Shown: positions 26,612 to 36,354, counted from the first letter of the stretch. The stretch: DNA of 64,000 bases from a bacterium (GCA_017744355.1 JAGIBK010000002.1:231001-295000); one strand, 5' to 3'. The notes: generated from the sequence alone by a model not told the origin. Numbers and translations: made by a program.

Positions 26612-28867
26612 TTAGTGGTACTTGAGGCGTCTTGCGACCAGCTTCTTGGTGCTGCTGAGCCAGAAGGCCATCGCGCCTTCGTCGGTGGGGATGAGCATGG
26701 GGCTCGTGCCCAGGTTCGCGATCGGATAGGCAGGACCCTTGAAGGTGCCGTCGGCGGCGATGGCTCGGACCATGGGGCGAGGCTTCGCTTCGCCGTTGAT
26801 GACCACGTTCTTGGTATAGGCCACCAGGAACTCCGTCCCGTTCCAGACGACCGACGTCGGATGGTCCTGGGGGTTGCCTATGACGGCCTGCGTGTCCACC
26901 TCGATCGCCGGGGTGTTCGTGCCGTTGAAGGGATCGGCCTTGCCGTAGCGGTAGGCTTTTACCTTGTTTTCGGTCGCATCGACGGCGACCGTCATGTAGT
27001 GGGAGGCATTCTCGGCCAAGGAGATGGCACGATGGTTGGACCGTGGGAAACCGGCGCCGTTGCGTTTGAAGCCCTTGTCATCGAACTCGAAGAACTCGTC
27101 GAAGAGACTGCCGGAGAGGCCCACGAAGTGAAACGCTACCGTGTAGCTCGACGACGGCGCGGGGGTGCTCACCGAGATGCCCATGTTGTCGACGGTGTTG
27201 TCGTTGAGGGCGACCTCGACCTCCTCCTTAGCGGCGTTGTCATACAGAATGATCGGAAGGGGCTGTCTCTTGACTTCGCTGATGGCGCCGTCACCAGCCA
27301 CTTTCAGGATGGCGTAGTTGAAGCGGAGCTTGCTGTTGACCATTCCATAGTAGGTGACCATGAAGGTTTCGTTGGTGGCTGCCAGGTTCCCCAGGCGGAA
27401 GAACTGGTTGGCCGCAGCATTGTCGTAGGTCAAGGTCTGCTTGGGGGCCCCCGTCTGAAGGTCGACGGTGGTGAGCCCGAAGCCGTTCGTGAGGGTGTAG
27501 GCGACCATTGCCGTCTCGCCCTGCACCGCGACGCGCACCATGCGGATCGTGTCTCGGTAGAACGCTGGAACCGAGTGACGGGTGCCCGCGATGATGCCGT
27601 TACGGTTGAAGAGCTGCCAGTACACGCGGTCGTCGGCCTGGTCGTTCAGGTTGCCTCGGTCGAACCAGGCCCCGATGAAGCGATTCTCGTCGATCTTCGC
27701 GACCGAGAGGCCTCCGATGGGGTCGCTCGCAGGGGCCCCCAGGGGCGGCTCCGCGTTCATGTCGATGAAGATGCCGGCGGGAGGGCTCACGACCACCTTC
27801 CGGGTGGTCTCGACACTTCCGCTCTTCGCCGTGACCACGTCTTCGCCGAAGCCGCTGAAGCCACTGACGTTTGCCTGGTAAATTCCCGTTTTTCCGTTGA
27901 TGGCGCCCACGGTGCCATTGGTGTTCGAGAACTTGGAGTTGATGCTCACGAGCACGCTGTCCGAGCTGTCGGTCCCGAAAGTGACGAACGGGAAGCTCTC
28001 CCCGAGCCAGCTGCGCACGATGCCATCGCCGCCGAAATCATCCAGGGCGATATCCGCACCGCCTTTGGCCGCGGTGAGGTTCAGGGTCTTTACCTCGTAG
28101 AAGGGCTCGGCCACGCTCTGCACACCGTTCACCCGCAGGCGGAGGTTTCCGCTGCCGGCTCCGGTTGGCACGGTGAAGCGAAGCGTGTTACCCGCATTCT
28201 CGCTCAACGCCGTGACCACCTTCCCGGAGGGGAAGATCACTTCCGAGAGCCCGCTCGCAGGCCAGGTCAGGTTCTGCCCGGCAAGGTAGAGCTCCGCGCC
28301 GGCACCCGCATGGTCCGTGCTGACGCTGAAGTCCGACTCGAGCGAGATGCCCGCGATCGAGGGGGCGTACGTGGCATCCAGAGGCAACGGGACCGAGGTC
28401 TTCTTGTTCCACTTGATCTCGATGCCGGTCTTGAAAGCGCTTGCGATGGGCTTGCCCACCAGGACGACCTTGCCGTTTTCGCCGTCGACCCCCTCGTGGG
28501 CCTCGACCTGTACCTGGTAGCCGACGCCTTCGTTGAGGAAGAATTCGCGGCGAGCCGCGTCGCTGCCGCCCTGGGCGGGGCGATCGATCTGCTCGCGCAG
28601 GATGATCTGGTCGTCGGCGTCTGCGATCGTGACGACCAGGGCTCGGGTCGTCTTGGGGATCACCTGGGCGTTGAAGCCCGGGCGGCTCAGCTCGGGCCAC
28701 TTGATGGCGATCGCGAGGCTTCCCTTGCGCGCTTGCGGGTCCTGCTGGGCGGTCGCGCCCTGCGAGCCATCGCTCTGGGTGGTGCTCGGAAGCTGCAACA
28801 AGCCGGCGGGACGGCACCCGACCAGGAGGGTGAGGCTGATGAAGAATGCGACTTTCTGGATGTTCAT
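26612..28867 (-). CDS. Large lipoprotein with TIG-like domain
   Basis: 751 residues; signal peptide with lipobox LLVGC (Cys18). Residues 45-170 look like a beta-sandwich (KGSLAIAIKWPELSRPGFNA). Residues 175-265 resemble an IPT/TIG domain (AELYLAGQNLTWPASGLSEV). Residues 380-750 contain repeated beta segments each centred on a Trp or Tyr (WFDRGNLNDQADDRVYWQLF; VVWNGTEFLVAYTK), the pattern of a beta-propeller. GGAGA precedes ATG. It lies nine bases after the next lipoprotein gene, so the two are co-transcribed and probably work together at the cell surface. Function unknown. Confidence 0.75.
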   Translation of the reverse strand: MNIQKVAFFISLTLLVGCRPAGLLQLPSTTQSDGSQGATAQQDPQARKGSLAIAIKWPELSRPGFNAQVIPKTTRALVVTIADADDQIILREQIDRPAQGGSDAARREFFLNEGVGYQVQVEAHEGVDGENGKVVLVGKPIASAFKTGIEIKWNKKTSVPLPLDATYAPSIAGISLESDFSVSTDHAGAGAELYLAGQNLTWPASGLSEVIFPSGKVVTALSENAGNTLRFTVPTGAGSGNLRLRVNGVQSVAEPFYEVKTLNLTAAKGGADIALDDFGGDGIVRSWLGESFPFVTFGTDSSDSVLVSINSKFSNTNGTVGAINGKTGIYQANVSGFSGFGEDVVTAKSGSVETTRKVVVSPPAGIFIDMNAEPPLGAPASDPIGGLSVAKIDENRFIGAWFDRGNLNDQADDRVYWQLFNRNGIIAGTRHSVPAFYRDTIRMVRVAVQGETAMVAYTLTNGFGLTTVDLQTGAPKQTLTYDNAAANQFFRLGNLAATNETFMVTYYGMVNSKLRFNYAILKVAGDGAISEVKRQPLPIILYDNAAKEEVEVALNDNTVDNMGISVSTPAPSSSYTVAFHFVGLSGSLFDEFFEFDDKGFKRNGAGFPRSNHRAISLAENASHYMTVAVDATENKVKAYRYGKADPFNGTNTPAIEVDTQAVIGNPQDHPTSVVWNGTEFLVAYTKNVVINGEAKPRPMVRAIAADGTFKGPAYPIANLGTSPMLIPTDEGAMAFWLSSTKKLVARRLKYH

Positions 28868-28876
28868 CAGCGTCTC

Positions 28877-30436
28877 CTATTCGATGACCAGTTCGAGGCT
28901 GCCCTGGTGGACGACCGGGATGGTGATGCCCTGGGTGAGCGATGGGTTCGCGACGGAGCGTACCGTTACCGTGGCGTTACCTTCCGCGGCGCCGGGCTTG
29001 AGGGTGACCAGACCGTCGGGGCTTACCGTGAGGCGGGCGTCGCCCGTGGACCAGGTGACGGGATAGTTCTCCACGGCGCCGCCGCTGACGAGGGTCTTCG
29101 CCTGGAGCTGAACGCTGGTGCGCGTCGGATCCAGCGGCTGCTCGCCCACTGGGTAGGCAGCCAGGGTCGGAAGGGGGTTGGGGGTGACGGAGAGCCCTGT
29201 GAGCAGGCGCAGCAGCTCCACCGGCAGCATGGCTTCGACCTGACCCGAGGAGGCCTTGACCGTTACGGTCCCGAGGGCGAGGCCCTGGAGCCTGCCGTTC
29301 GCATCGACGGTGGCGAGCCAGGGCGCCACCGAGCTCCAGGTGACGCTCGCGTTGGGGATGATGGCGCCAGCTGCGTCGAGGGCGCGGACCACGTAGCGGC
29401 GCGTGAGGTTGTAGACCAGGTAGTCCTTGAGCGGGGCCGAGGCCGTCGCGTCCTTGGCGGCGTTTTCCTGGGGCTGGGGGAAGATATCGAGCGTCTTGAT
29501 GACCTTGAAGGTCTTCGTGTTGCTGTCGAAGCCCGCCGACTTGACCAGCACCTGGGCGGTGGTCGTCGAAAGCTCCGGCACCTTCACCTTGAGCGCGGTG
29601 TCTGACTCTTCGATCACCTGGCCCTGGATGCCGTTGAAGAGGACCTGGGGCTTCTTGCCGAGCGAGACCGAGAAGTCCTTGCCGGTGATGGTGATGAGCT
29701 GGTCGACCCCGCCGTTATCGGGCGAAAGGGCCGTGACCTGGGGGACCTTGAAGCCGAGGACGATCTCGGGCGCACGGATCACCTGCTTGGAGGTGACCGA
29801 AACCCTCGGGGCCTCGCCGCGGCCCATGTCGGAGTGCATGCCGACGACGCGGAACTCGCCGGGGGGCACGTTGGGAATCTCGTAGTTGCCGGCATCGTCC
29901 GCCTTGGCCACGTAGCCGGTGCCGGGAATGAAGACGTCCACGCCGAGCATGTTCTTGCCCGGAGTTTCCGTCTTGACCGTGCCCACGATGCGGCCGGTGT
30001 AGGCGAGCTTCAGGTCAACCTTGGACGAGCTGCTGGAGACACCCATGGTGATGGCCTTGATGTCGTCCTGTAGGATGGCCTCGATGTTCAGGTCGAGGCC
30101 TTGCGGGTTGCTCAGGACGAAGTTGCCCTTGCTGTCCGTCTTGGTTTGGAAGGAGTCGCCGGCGAGCGTGCGGTAGCCCGAGGCGTTGTTGCTGATGATG
30201 CCCGCCGCGTTGTTGCTGACCAGGTAGCCCTTGACCTGGACGTTGGCGGCCGGCTTGCCCGCGAGGTCGAGGACGCGGCCGGAGAACTTGGCGCTCGTCG
30301 AGCCGGTACCCGGGATCTGGCCGATCCCGTTGCTCCCGCTGTTTCCATCGTCGTTCTTGGCGGTGGTGAGCAGGGCGTCACAGCCGACGGTGGCCAGGGC
30401 GGCTGCGACCATCAGCGAGAGCATGGTCTTCTTCAC
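28877..30436 (-). CDS. Lipoprotein with carboxypeptidase-regulatory, TIG and Big2-like domains
   Basis: 519 residues from a GTG start with GAGGGA upstream; lipobox ATVGC (Cys19). Domains in order: two carboxypeptidase-regulatory-like beta domains (FSGRVLDLAGKPAANVQVKG; YVAKADDAGNYEIPNVPPGE), an IPT/TIG domain at about 240-325 (VTALSPDNGGVDQLITITG), and two bacterial Ig-like (Big2) domains to the end (SVTWSSVAPWLATVDANGRL; YPVTWSTGDARLTVSPDGLV). This is an all-beta surface stalk or adhesin-like architecture. CATAAT on the minus strand at 30501-30506 may be the -10 of this two-lipoprotein operon. Confidence 0.82.
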   Translation of the reverse strand: MKKTMLSLMVAAALATVGCDALLTTAKNDDGNSGSNGIGQIPGTGSTSAKFSGRVLDLAGKPAANVQVKGYLVSNNAAGIISNNASGYRTLAGDSFQTKTDSKGNFVLSNPQGLDLNIEAILQDDIKAITMGVSSSSSKVDLKLAYTGRIVGTVKTETPGKNMLGVDVFIPGTGYVAKADDAGNYEIPNVPPGEFRVVGMHSDMGRGEAPRVSVTSKQVIRAPEIVLGFKVPQVTALSPDNGGVDQLITITGKDFSVSLGKKPQVLFNGIQGQVIEESDTALKVKVPELSTTTAQVLVKSAGFDSNTKTFKVIKTLDIFPQPQENAAKDATASAPLKDYLVYNLTRRYVVRALDAAGAIIPNASVTWSSVAPWLATVDANGRLQGLALGTVTVKASSGQVEAMLPVELLRLLTGLSVTPNPLPTLAAYPVGEQPLDPTRTSVQLQAKTLVSGGAVENYPVTWSTGDARLTVSPDGLVTLKPGAAEGNATVTVRSVANPSLTQGITIPVVHQGSLELVIE

Positions 30437-30549
30437 GGTGATTCCCTCACTCCAAAACGCTGGACGCGCGCGGGCCTTAGGCGAATGTTCGCTTGCTGTT
30501 ATTATGCCCAGCGAGGGATTTTTTATGGCATGGCGGTGCTCGGACGCTC

Positions 30550-31512
30550 CTAGTGGCGGTAGCCTTCGATGTAGGGGATCGCCGGGTTGCCTAGCACCAT
30601 GCGGTTGAGACTCTTGGCGTAGCCCAGGCGGGTATCTGGGAATTCCTCGCCCGTGCGCTTCACCTGGAAGAGGTGCGCGTCCACCGTGTCCGCATGATGG
30701 ACGATGAAGGCCTCGGCCGTGCGCGGCTCGACCGGCGAGCCGTACTCCAGCCGACCCTGATGGCTGAGGATCACGTGCAGGAGGTTGGTGGCCTTGTCGG
30801 TGGGGATGTCGCCTTGCTCGGCGATCGCCCGGCGGACCATGGCGTAGCCGAGGGCCACGTGCCCGATCAGGTTGCCGACCTCGGTGAAGCCGATCTCGTC
30901 GGCGTCGAAGGCGTACTCCTCGATCTTGCCGACGTCGTGCAGGAGGGCCCCCGCGATGACCACGTCGCGGTCGAGCCCGTCCTCGGCGAGGCACAGCCCC
31001 AGCGCACGGCGCACGACCGTGAGGTTGTGCTCGAGCAGACCGTTCAGGAATGGGTGATGGTGGGTCTTGGCGGCGGGCGCTCGCTGGTAGGCCTCGGCGG
31101 TGACGGGGTCTTCGAGCAAGAGGCGCTCGAGCATCGCGCGCAGGCCCGGGTCTTCGACCGAGGAGATGACCTCGCGCAACTCGGCGACCATCTCGGCGAG
31201 GGGCCGGCGGGAGATGGGCAGGAATTGCTCGGGCGGGAACTGCTCGCGCGGCAGGACCTCGTAGCGCGCGACGACGAACTGCGGCGCGTCCTTGTGCAGC
31301 TTCACCTCGCCACTCAGGCGCACGTAGTCGCCGTTCTTGAAGTCGATGCGCCCCGTCCAGATGACGCAGGCGATCGCCCCTTGGGCGTTGGTGGCCCGGA
31401 AGATGTGGAAGCCGCTGTCGGAGTCTTTCTTCTTGAACTCGCGCAGCTGCGTCACGCGGGCGACGTAGTCGGTCGGGCGATCGCCGATCTTGGGCAGGGT
31501 CGGGGCGGACAA
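30550..31512 (-). CDS. YhaM-like 3'-5' exoribonuclease (OB fold + HD domain)
   Basis: 320 residues. A TTG start is chosen because GAGGAGG lies seven bases upstream and the OB fold then begins normally. Residues 10-95 are an OB-fold nucleic-acid-binding domain (VTQLREFKKKDSDSGFHIFR). Residues 145-310 are an HD hydrolase domain with the metal ligands visible (GLLEHNLTVV, ALLHDVGKIEEY, HADTVDAH). Length and order match Bacillus YhaM, a Mn-dependent 3'-5' exoribonuclease. It follows folC by 61 bases on the same strand. Confidence 0.87.
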   Translation of the reverse strand: MSAPTLPKIGDRPTDYVARVTQLREFKKKDSDSGFHIFRATNAQGAIACVIWTGRIDFKNGDYVRLSGEVKLHKDAPQFVVARYEVLPREQFPPEQFLPISRRPLAEMVAELREVISSVEDPGLRAMLERLLLEDPVTAEAYQRAPAAKTHHHPFLNGLLEHNLTVVRRALGLCLAEDGLDRDVVIAGALLHDVGKIEEYAFDADEIGFTEVGNLIGHVALGYAMVRRAIAEQGDIPTDKATNLLHVILSHQGRLEYGSPVEPRTAEAFIVHHADTVDAHLFQVKRTGEEFPDTRLGYAKSLNRMVLGNPAIPYIEGYRH

Positions 31513-31573
31513 GGCGGGCCTCCTCGGCAGGATGGAGCGGGAAGCCTCGATCCTACCATGGCTTTTGCCTGGT

Positions 31574-32788
31574 TCAGGCCTCGATGACGCGCCCGAGTCC
31601 GGCACAGACGGCGCCGACAAGGTACAGCGATCCCGCCACCAAGATAGGGCGGCCGAGCGCCAGGCGACGCGCGAGCGCGAGCGCTTCTTGCCAGTCGGGT
31701 TCGAGGTGCAGGTCCGGATGGGCGGGCAGCGCCGAGAGAGTGGTGGGATCGAGCCCCCGAGGGCTCGGCGGGGTCGTGAGGATGATGGTCTCGGCATGGG
31801 GGGCAAGCGCCCGGATCATGGGGCCAGGGTCCTTGTCCGCGAGCACGCCCATGAGGATCACCCGGCCTCCGGGCTCGGGGGAGGCCGCCAGGGCGTGGGC
31901 GAGGGCCTCGATGCCGTCCGGGTTGTGGGCGCCGTCGAAGACGAACTGCTCGCCTTCAGCCGAGTGCCAGCTTTCGAGGCGCCCCGGCCATCGCGCGGCC
32001 TTGAAGCCTTCGCGCAGGGCGGCATCGCTCACTGCCCAACCCGCTGCTCGAAGCGCCTGAACGGCTTCGAGGACAAGAGCGGCGTTCAGAGTCTGGTGGT
32101 CGCCCGCCAGCCCCAGCTCGTAGCCCTGGAGCCCCTCGGTCACCTGGCGAAGCGGCACCGACAAGTCCTGGGCGATCGCGCGGATCGCTTCGAACGCCGA
32201 GTCGGTCGCGCCGGTGAGGGCCGGGACGCCGGCCTTGAGGATGCCCGCCTTCTCCCGGGCGATCGCCTCGGGGGTATCGCCCAAGAGCGCCGTGTGGTCG
32301 AGGGCGATCCGGGTGATGACGCAGAGTTCCGGTTGCTCGACGACGTTGGTCGCATCGAGCCGACCGCCCAGACCGACCTCCAGGAGGACCAGGTCCGGAG
32401 CTTGCTCGGCGAACCAAAGGAAGGCGGCAGCGGTGATCAGCTCGAACTCGGTGACGGGCCCGAGCACGGGATCCAGCGCGGCGGCGGCGCCCTGGACGGC
32501 TTCGAGCGCGCGATCGAGCGAGGCGTCGTCGATGAAGGCGCCGTCGAGCCAGATGCGCTCGCAGTACGAGACCAGGTGAGGGCTGTTGTAGCGGCCGACG
32601 CGATAGCCGGCATGTTTGAGGATGCTGCTCAAGAAGGCGCAGACCGAGCCTTTACCGTTCGTGCCGGCGACGTGCACCACCTTGAGGCGCGCGTGGGGAC
32701 GTTCGAGGCGATCGAGAAGGGCGGTGATGCGCTCAAGGCCGGGGCGGATGCCGTGTTGGAGCGCGTCGCTGAGGATGGATGAGGTCAT
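31574..32788 (-). CDS. folC: Folylpolyglutamate / dihydrofolate synthase
   Basis: 404 residues from ATG with AGGTG upstream (a GTG two codons earlier is possible). It adds glutamate to dihydropteroate and tetrahydrofolates, in ATP-dependent Mur-ligase fashion. The P-loop VAGTNGKGSV is at about 40-49; family motifs GRYNSPHLVS, LEVGLGGRLDATNVV, ALDHTALLGDTPEAIAREKA and FDGAHNPDG are all intact. Whether it has both activities cannot be told from sequence alone. Confidence 0.95.
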   Translation of the reverse strand: MTSSILSDALQHGIRPGLERITALLDRLERPHARLKVVHVAGTNGKGSVCAFLSSILKHAGYRVGRYNSPHLVSYCERIWLDGAFIDDASLDRALEAVQGAAAALDPVLGPVTEFELITAAAFLWFAEQAPDLVLLEVGLGGRLDATNVVEQPELCVITRIALDHTALLGDTPEAIAREKAGILKAGVPALTGATDSAFEAIRAIAQDLSVPLRQVTEGLQGYELGLAGDHQTLNAALVLEAVQALRAAGWAVSDAALREGFKAARWPGRLESWHSAEGEQFVFDGAHNPDGIEALAHALAASPEPGGRVILMGVLADKDPGPMIRALAPHAETIILTTPPSPRGLDPTTLSALPAHPDLHLEPDWQEALALARRLALGRPILVAGSLYLVGAVCAGLGRVIEA

Positions 32789-32840
32789 GGGCACCTGCGA
32801 GCGAGGGGAAATGATGCCCCCTATTAAACCATGGGGTGTA

Positions 32841-32869
32841 TTGTTTCGATTTTGAACCGGCCGTAAACT
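32841..32869 (+). promoter_or_regulatory. Promoter of a probably leaderless histidine-kinase mRNA
   Basis: TTGTTT (32841-32846), a 17-base spacer and TAAACT (32864-32869) end six bases before the kinase ATG. Transcription would then start at or next to the start codon, and no Shine-Dalgarno is present, both fitting a leaderless message. Confidence 0.45.
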
Positions 32870-32875
32870 GGTCTT

Positions 32876-34318
32876 ATGCGCTTATCATCACGCCCCGAGA
32901 TTTCCGAAGCAGAGCTGGACGAAGCGCTGGACCGCATCATCCTTGCCGCCCTGGCCCCTGTTTCGGCGGGGCTGGCGCTGCTGATGATCGCGCTGGCCTT
33001 CGTCAAGCCCATCGCGTTCGCCGCGGCGGATGCCGAGCGTGTCCACTTGCTCGCCAACCTCCAGCTCGGCCTGGGCCTGCTCTTCTCGCTCATCGCGTTC
33101 GCGCTCTCGCGGCTGCGCCTGCCCGCCCGCATGGCCCACCCCGTCGTCTTCGGGCTACTCGCCTCGGTGCTCGCGCTCACCGTGGCCCACATGGTCTTGC
33201 TAAGCAGGCCGCTGCAGAGCGTCACCTTCATGATCTGCGCGTTCAGCATGGGCTTTCTGTTGCTCTCGATCCCCTGGTTCGTCCTGTCCCTGCTGGCCAT
33301 TGCTGCTGCCTGGGTGACGGGGATCAGCTTCTCGACGGTGGCGCCGCCCTTCACGCCGGCCCCCTTGTGGGTGGAGTTCGGCCTTCACCTCGTTCAGGCG
33401 TTCGTGCTCGCGTCGATGGGTTTCGGGATCAGACGATGGACCTACCGTCGCCTCGAGGTCCTGAGGCTGCGCGACCAGCGCCACGTGGCGGACCTGGAGG
33501 CGGCCATGCGCGAGATCGAGGAGAGCCACGAGAAACTCAAGGAGCTCGATCGCCTCAAGACCGACTTCGTCAACGCCGTGAGCCACGAGCTGCGCACTCC
33601 CCTGACCTCGATCATCGGCTTTGCCGAGCTGCTCGAAGACCACGTGGGTGGCGCCCTCTCGAAGGAACAGCTCGACTTCGTGCATCAGATTCAGATGGGA
33701 AGCAGCCGACTCGACGGCCTGGTCAACGATCTCCTCGACTGCGCGCGCATCGACGCCGGGACCTTCCGGCTCAAGTTCGATTACGCGGATCTCGGGGCGA
33801 AGATTCGCGAGATCGTCGATAGCCTCCTGCCGCAAGGGGAGGCTTCGCGCCTCGCGTTCAGCGTCACGCTGCCCTCAGAGCCCGTCATGCTCTGGATGGA
33901 TTCTCAGCGGATCGGTCAGGTGCTCCTCAATCTCCTCTCCAATGCGGTCAAGTTCACGCCGGTAGGCGGCCGCGTCACGGTCCAGGTCCGGTGCGAGGAG
34001 GGGATGGTGCGCTGCGAGATCACGGACTCGGGCACCGGCATCCCCGAGCAGGATTTGCCAAAGCTGTTCCAGCGCTTCTCTCAGCTGGACGACGGGCGGC
34101 GCCTGGGACAGGGCACGGGGCTTGGCTTGAGCATCTCCAAGGCGCTCATCGAAGCGCACGGGGGCACGATCGGCGTTCGTTCCCAATCAGGAGCAGGCAG
34201 CACCTTCTACTTCTCGCTGCCCATGGCGCAGCCGGCCGCGCTCTTGCCCGAGGCGGAGGCCGTCGTGCGGGCGGATCAGCCCGCGCCGCTCGTGGCGAGT
34301 GATACCGAGGGGGACTGA
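32876..34318 (+). CDS. Membrane sensor histidine kinase (orphan)
   Basis: 480 residues. Six hydrophobic segments (about 20-195) form a membrane sensor with little extracytoplasmic sequence. A short coiled coil (LEAAMREIEESHEKLKELDR) leads to HisKA with an intact H box (AVSHELRTPLTSIIGFAELL). The HATPase has an N box (LLNLLSNAVKFTP), G1 (DSGTGIP) and G2 (GQGTGLGLSISKAL). It should autophosphorylate and pass phosphate to a response regulator, but none is adjacent. Its last 43 bases overlap the 3' end of recQ on the other strand. Confidence 0.92.
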   Translation: MRLSSRPEISEAELDEALDRIILAALAPVSAGLALLMIALAFVKPIAFAAADAERVHLLANLQLGLGLLFSLIAFALSRLRLPARMAHPVVFGLLASVLALTVAHMVLLSRPLQSVTFMICAFSMGFLLLSIPWFVLSLLAIAAAWVTGISFSTVAPPFTPAPLWVEFGLHLVQAFVLASMGFGIRRWTYRRLEVLRLRDQRHVADLEAAMREIEESHEKLKELDRLKTDFVNAVSHELRTPLTSIIGFAELLEDHVGGALSKEQLDFVHQIQMGSSRLDGLVNDLLDCARIDAGTFRLKFDYADLGAKIREIVDSLLPQGEASRLAFSVTLPSEPVMLWMDSQRIGQVLLNLLSNAVKFTPVGGRVTVQVRCEEGMVRCEITDSGTGIPEQDLPKLFQRFSQLDDGRRLGQGTGLGLSISKALIEAHGGTIGVRSQSGAGSTFYFSLPMAQPAALLPEAEAVVRADQPAPLVASDTEGD

Positions 34319-36315
34319 GCGGCGGCCAGGGCCGCGAGCATGGTGGCGCCCCACTGACGGCACTTGTCCTCGCCGATCCCCTTGATGGCCGCGAGGGCTT
34401 CGAGGGTTTCAGGGCCAGCGGCCGCCACCGCATCGAGTACCCGATCGTGCACGATGCAGTAAGGAGGCAGTCCCTTGTCCTTGGCGATGCCGGCGCGGGC
34501 CTCGCGCAGGGCCGCAAGCAGGATGGGATCGCCTTGGGGGGCCGCCACCTTGGCGACCGGGGCGATCTTGGCGACGACCCGGACCGGGGCCTTCTTCACC
34601 GGCAGGGACTGTGCGCCGGGGGCTTCGAGGCAGCGATCGCAGGCGCCGCAGCGCGAGGGGGCCGTCTCTCCGAAGTAGTCGAGGATGTAGGCGCGCCGGC
34701 AGTCGGTGGTGTAGGCGTAGTTGATCATGGCGTCGAGCTTCTTGATCTCGCGCGCCTGCTTGCCGATCAGGTAGTTGACGTCCAGCTTGAGGGAAGCGAA
34801 GTCCTCGGCCCGCTTGATGAGCCGGATGGCGCGACCGCGCTGGGGTGGGGTGTAGGCGATGAGGCCGCGCTCGTTGAGCCCGTTGAGAGCGGCGAGCACC
34901 GATTCTCGGCTCTCGCCCACGTAGGTGACGAACTGGTTGAGGTCCAAAGCGACCCCCGCGTCCAGCTCGTCGCGCAGGACGGCCTTGAGGGCGCCGTAGA
35001 CGAGCTTCTGCATCTTGGCACGGCCGTCGATGGGCATCAGGTCGTTGGCGTGGCGGACGTAGGCGTGGTTGGCGCCGCGCGGCGCGCGGGCGATGACCCC
35101 GTTGCGTTCGAGCAGGTTGAGGCAGGTGCCGATGGCCATGTCGTTGACCTTGCCCGGCATGGCGCGGCCGATGGCCTCGTGGGTCATGACGAACTCGTCC
35201 GGCCCCTGGTCGCAGAGCACCTGGTAGACGTCCGAGAGGGTCGAGACGCTGGGGCAGCTGCCCTCGATGAAGAATTCCTGGAGGTAGCGATCTGCGGGCG
35301 AGAAGAGTAGCACGCAGTACGAGGCCTTCTGGTCGCGGCCCGCGCGGCCTGCCTCCTGGTAGTAGGCCTCGACGGTACCGGGCAGGTCGTGGTGGATGAC
35401 GAAGCGCACGTTGGGCTTGTCCACGCCCATCCCGAAGGCGTTGGTCGCCACCACCACCCGCGCCTTGCCCTGCATCCAGGCGTCCTGCGCCTGGTCGCGC
35501 TCCATGTCGTGCAGGCCCGCGTGGTAGGCGACGGCCGAAACCCCGGCGGCCTCCAGGTGCTCGGCGATCGCTTCCACGTTCTTGCGGGTCGAGGCGTAGA
35601 CGATGCCCGAGCCCTTGGTCTTCTGGGCGATTTCGAGGACCTTGGAGAGCTTGGCGGCCTCGCCGCTGACCGGGCGCACCACGTAGCGTAGGTTCGGACG
35701 GTCGAAGCCCGTCACGAACACGGCCGGGTCCTTGATCCCCAGTTGCTTGACGATGTCCTCGCGCACCTCGGGGGTGGCGGTCGCCGTAGCGGCGAGCACC
35801 GGGGGGCGGCCGATCTTGTTCAGGGCCTCGCGCAGCCGCAGGAAGTCGGGCCTGAAGTCGTGACCCCACTGAGAAACGCAGTGCGCCTCGTCCACCGCGA
35901 GGCGCGCGATGGTGACCCCCTGGATCGCCTCCATGAAGGCGCGGTTCTTGAAGCGCTCGGGAGCGATGTAGACGAGCTTGTACTTGCCGGCGGCGAGCGA
36001 GGCGAGGCGGTACTCGGCCTCGTCAGGCTCCAGGCTGCTGTTGATGAAGGTGGCGGGGATGCCCTTTTCGAGGAGGGCGTCCACCTGGTCCTTCATCAGG
36101 GCGATGAGGGGCGAAACGACCAGCGTCGTGCCCTCGAGCATCAGGGCGGGCAGCTGGTAGCAGATGGATTTGCCGTTGCCGGTCGGCATGATGGCGACGG
36201 TGTCGCGACCCGCAAGCATCGCCTCGACCACGCCTTGCTGGCCGGGGCGGAAGGTCGAGTGACCGAAATGCCGCAGGAGTGCGGCTTCGGCAGGACTTGG
36301 CGCGGGGTCGAACAT
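34276..36315 (-). CDS. recQ: ATP-dependent DNA helicase RecQ
   Basis: 679 residues. It unwinds DNA 3'-5' in recombination and repair. Walker A is MPTGNGKSICYQ, with Asn where RecQ usually has Gly; the DEAH box is VDEAHCVSQWGHDFRP. The motif VI segment EAYYQEAGRAGRD and the RecQ zinc cysteines (C-R-R, then CGACDRC) are intact. A winged helix and an HRDC domain (LREARAGIAKDKGLPPYCIV) complete the long form. It lies 39 bases after the acyl-ligase gene on the same strand but is probably functionally separate. Confidence 0.95.
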   Translation of the reverse strand: MFDPAPSPAEAALLRHFGHSTFRPGQQGVVEAMLAGRDTVAIMPTGNGKSICYQLPALMLEGTTLVVSPLIALMKDQVDALLEKGIPATFINSSLEPDEAEYRLASLAAGKYKLVYIAPERFKNRAFMEAIQGVTIARLAVDEAHCVSQWGHDFRPDFLRLREALNKIGRPPVLAATATATPEVREDIVKQLGIKDPAVFVTGFDRPNLRYVVRPVSGEAAKLSKVLEIAQKTKGSGIVYASTRKNVEAIAEHLEAAGVSAVAYHAGLHDMERDQAQDAWMQGKARVVVATNAFGMGVDKPNVRFVIHHDLPGTVEAYYQEAGRAGRDQKASYCVLLFSPADRYLQEFFIEGSCPSVSTLSDVYQVLCDQGPDEFVMTHEAIGRAMPGKVNDMAIGTCLNLLERNGVIARAPRGANHAYVRHANDLMPIDGRAKMQKLVYGALKAVLRDELDAGVALDLNQFVTYVGESRESVLAALNGLNERGLIAYTPPQRGRAIRLIKRAEDFASLKLDVNYLIGKQAREIKKLDAMINYAYTTDCRRAYILDYFGETAPSRCGACDRCLEAPGAQSLPVKKAPVRVVAKIAPVAKVAAPQGDPILLAALREARAGIAKDKGLPPYCIVHDRVLDAVAAAGPETLEALAAIKGIGEDKCRQWGATMLAALAAAQSPSVSLATSGAG

Positions 36316-36354
36316 AACCCCAGTCTACTTGCCCGAAGCCTCGCCGAGCAAGCC

